Shown here piece after piece: positions 4,975-5,442 of a stretch of DNA of 5,442 bases (position 1 is the first letter of the stretch; the number at the start of each line of letters is the position of its first letter). The position numbers and the translations under genes are program-made. Origin of the DNA: Planctomycetaceae bacterium (GTDB taxonomy: Bacteria; Planctomycetota; UBA1135; GCA-002686595); contig JABWBL010000268.1 in assembly GCA_013360535.1 (NCBI GenBank), positions 1 to 5,442 on the forward strand. The letters are read 5' to 3'. The notes beneath the pieces were generated by a model. That model made no database searches. It was given only the letters and a program-made list of their open reading frames with translations, and was not told where the DNA came from.

Positions 4975-5442
4975 TCAGCGCGGGAGGAGCGAGAAGTGCG
5001 TCTCGATCGCGCGTCGCTGGCGGGCGTCGATCGAGCGGCCGTGGAATTCGCGCAGCGCGAGCCGCGCCTGTCCGTCGTCGAGCGCGACGAGCACGTCGAT
5101 CAGCGCGCTCTGCAGGGTCAGGCCGGTGCCGGCGGTGTTCGGCTCGACCGACATCGCCGAGGCCGGCAATTGGTTGGTGGTGGCGCCGTCGACCGCCCAG
5201 CCGTCGACCGTGCGCACCAGGCCGCGGGTGATCTCGGCATCGACGGCGAAGGCGGTCGTGTGCGACTTGGTCTGCGCGCCCAGGCGCGGCGCGCTGACGC
5301 CGGTCAGGTCCTCGTACTGCTTCAGGTAGCCGAGATAGACCTGCAGCAGGCCGGCGGGATTGCCGACCGCGACCACCTCGGGCTTGGTCAGCGTGCGCCA
5401 GATCTCGTAGGGCGCGATGCGCGGCAGGTCGACGTCGTAGCG
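4975..5442 (-). CDS. Unidentified protein, C-terminal 155 residues (runs off right edge)
   Basis: The frame is open from the right edge to TGA 4977-4975, so the 5' end lies outside the window; an internal GTG at 5376 is probably just a valine codon. It starts RYDVDLPRIAPYEIWRTL and continues through a helical stretch (LLQVYLGYLKQYEDLTG), then APRLGAQTKSHTTAFAVDAE and VRTVDGWAV. It ends in a charged C-terminus (LREFHGRSIDARQRRAIETH). The 'SAPRLGAQTKSHTTAFA...E..RG..RTVD' pattern loosely reminds me of C-terminal parts of phage portal proteins, but this is recall, not a demonstrated match. It is packed 2 bases before the ferritin-like gene, so the two are almost certainly cotranscribed. Coding potential is strong; function is open. 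Confidence 0.7.
   Translation of the reverse strand, partial: RYDVDLPRIAPYEIWRTLTKPEVVAVGNPAGLLQVYLGYLKQYEDLTGVSAPRLGAQTKSHTTAFAVDAEITRGLVRTVDGWAVDGATTNQLPASAMSVEPNTAGTGLTLQSALIDVLVALDDGQARLALREFHGRSIDARQRRAIETHFSLLPR

Noticed and set aside
1..5442. CRISPR array, insertion sequence or attachment site
   Set aside because: No regularly spaced repeats, no transposase-like frame and no flanking inverted or direct repeats of the needed form were seen by eye.

Overview
The window comes from a high-GC bacterial chromosome. It contains a complete bacterial class A RNase P RNA gene, signal-peptide-bearing proteins, weak or absent Shine-Dalgarno sites in places, and one gene whose reading frame only makes sense if UGA is read as selenocysteine. 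The lineage cannot be fixed from the sequence. A deltaproteobacterium-like or planctomycete-like organism is a guess from the style of the proteins; nothing here proves it.

Left part (1-700): the 5' end of a gene for an exported, alanine-rich helical protein runs off the left edge on the minus strand. Divergent from it, after a short intergenic region with a plausible sigma70-type promoter, lies rnpB (323-700, plus strand). It is closed by a perfect 12-bp P1 helix and carries all the expected conserved blocks.

Middle left (883-2244): a two-gene unit on the plus strand encodes a small exported protein with 12 cysteines and a 275-residue signal-anchored helical protein. Neither is recognised. 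Codon use is visibly less GC-biased than in the genes further right. The unit ends in a near-perfect 19-bp hairpin. A gap of about 540 bases follows, holding an 8-bp inverted repeat, a consensus-like -35 box and several weak stems, but no convincing gene.

Middle right (2851-3804): a Nudix-fold hydrolase with an expanded Nudix box, then a 71-residue small protein. A strong GC-rich hairpin (3826-3863) separates these from the convergent genes to the right and can serve both strands.

Right part (3886-5442, minus strand): three co-directional genes. Transcription order is an unidentified protein (only its C-terminal 155 residues are in the window), a ferritin-like helical-bundle protein starting 2 bases after it, and an AhpD/carboxymuconolactone-decarboxylase-family protein. 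The last is interrupted by a single in-frame TGA exactly where the second cysteine of its redox motif belongs (C-x-x-U-x-x-x-H). A 7-bp stem-loop of bacterial SECIS type follows. I read it as one 193-residue selenoprotein, which a standard gene caller would split into two fragments. It is the most notable item in the window, and with its ferritin-like neighbour it suggests a peroxide or redox-defence function.
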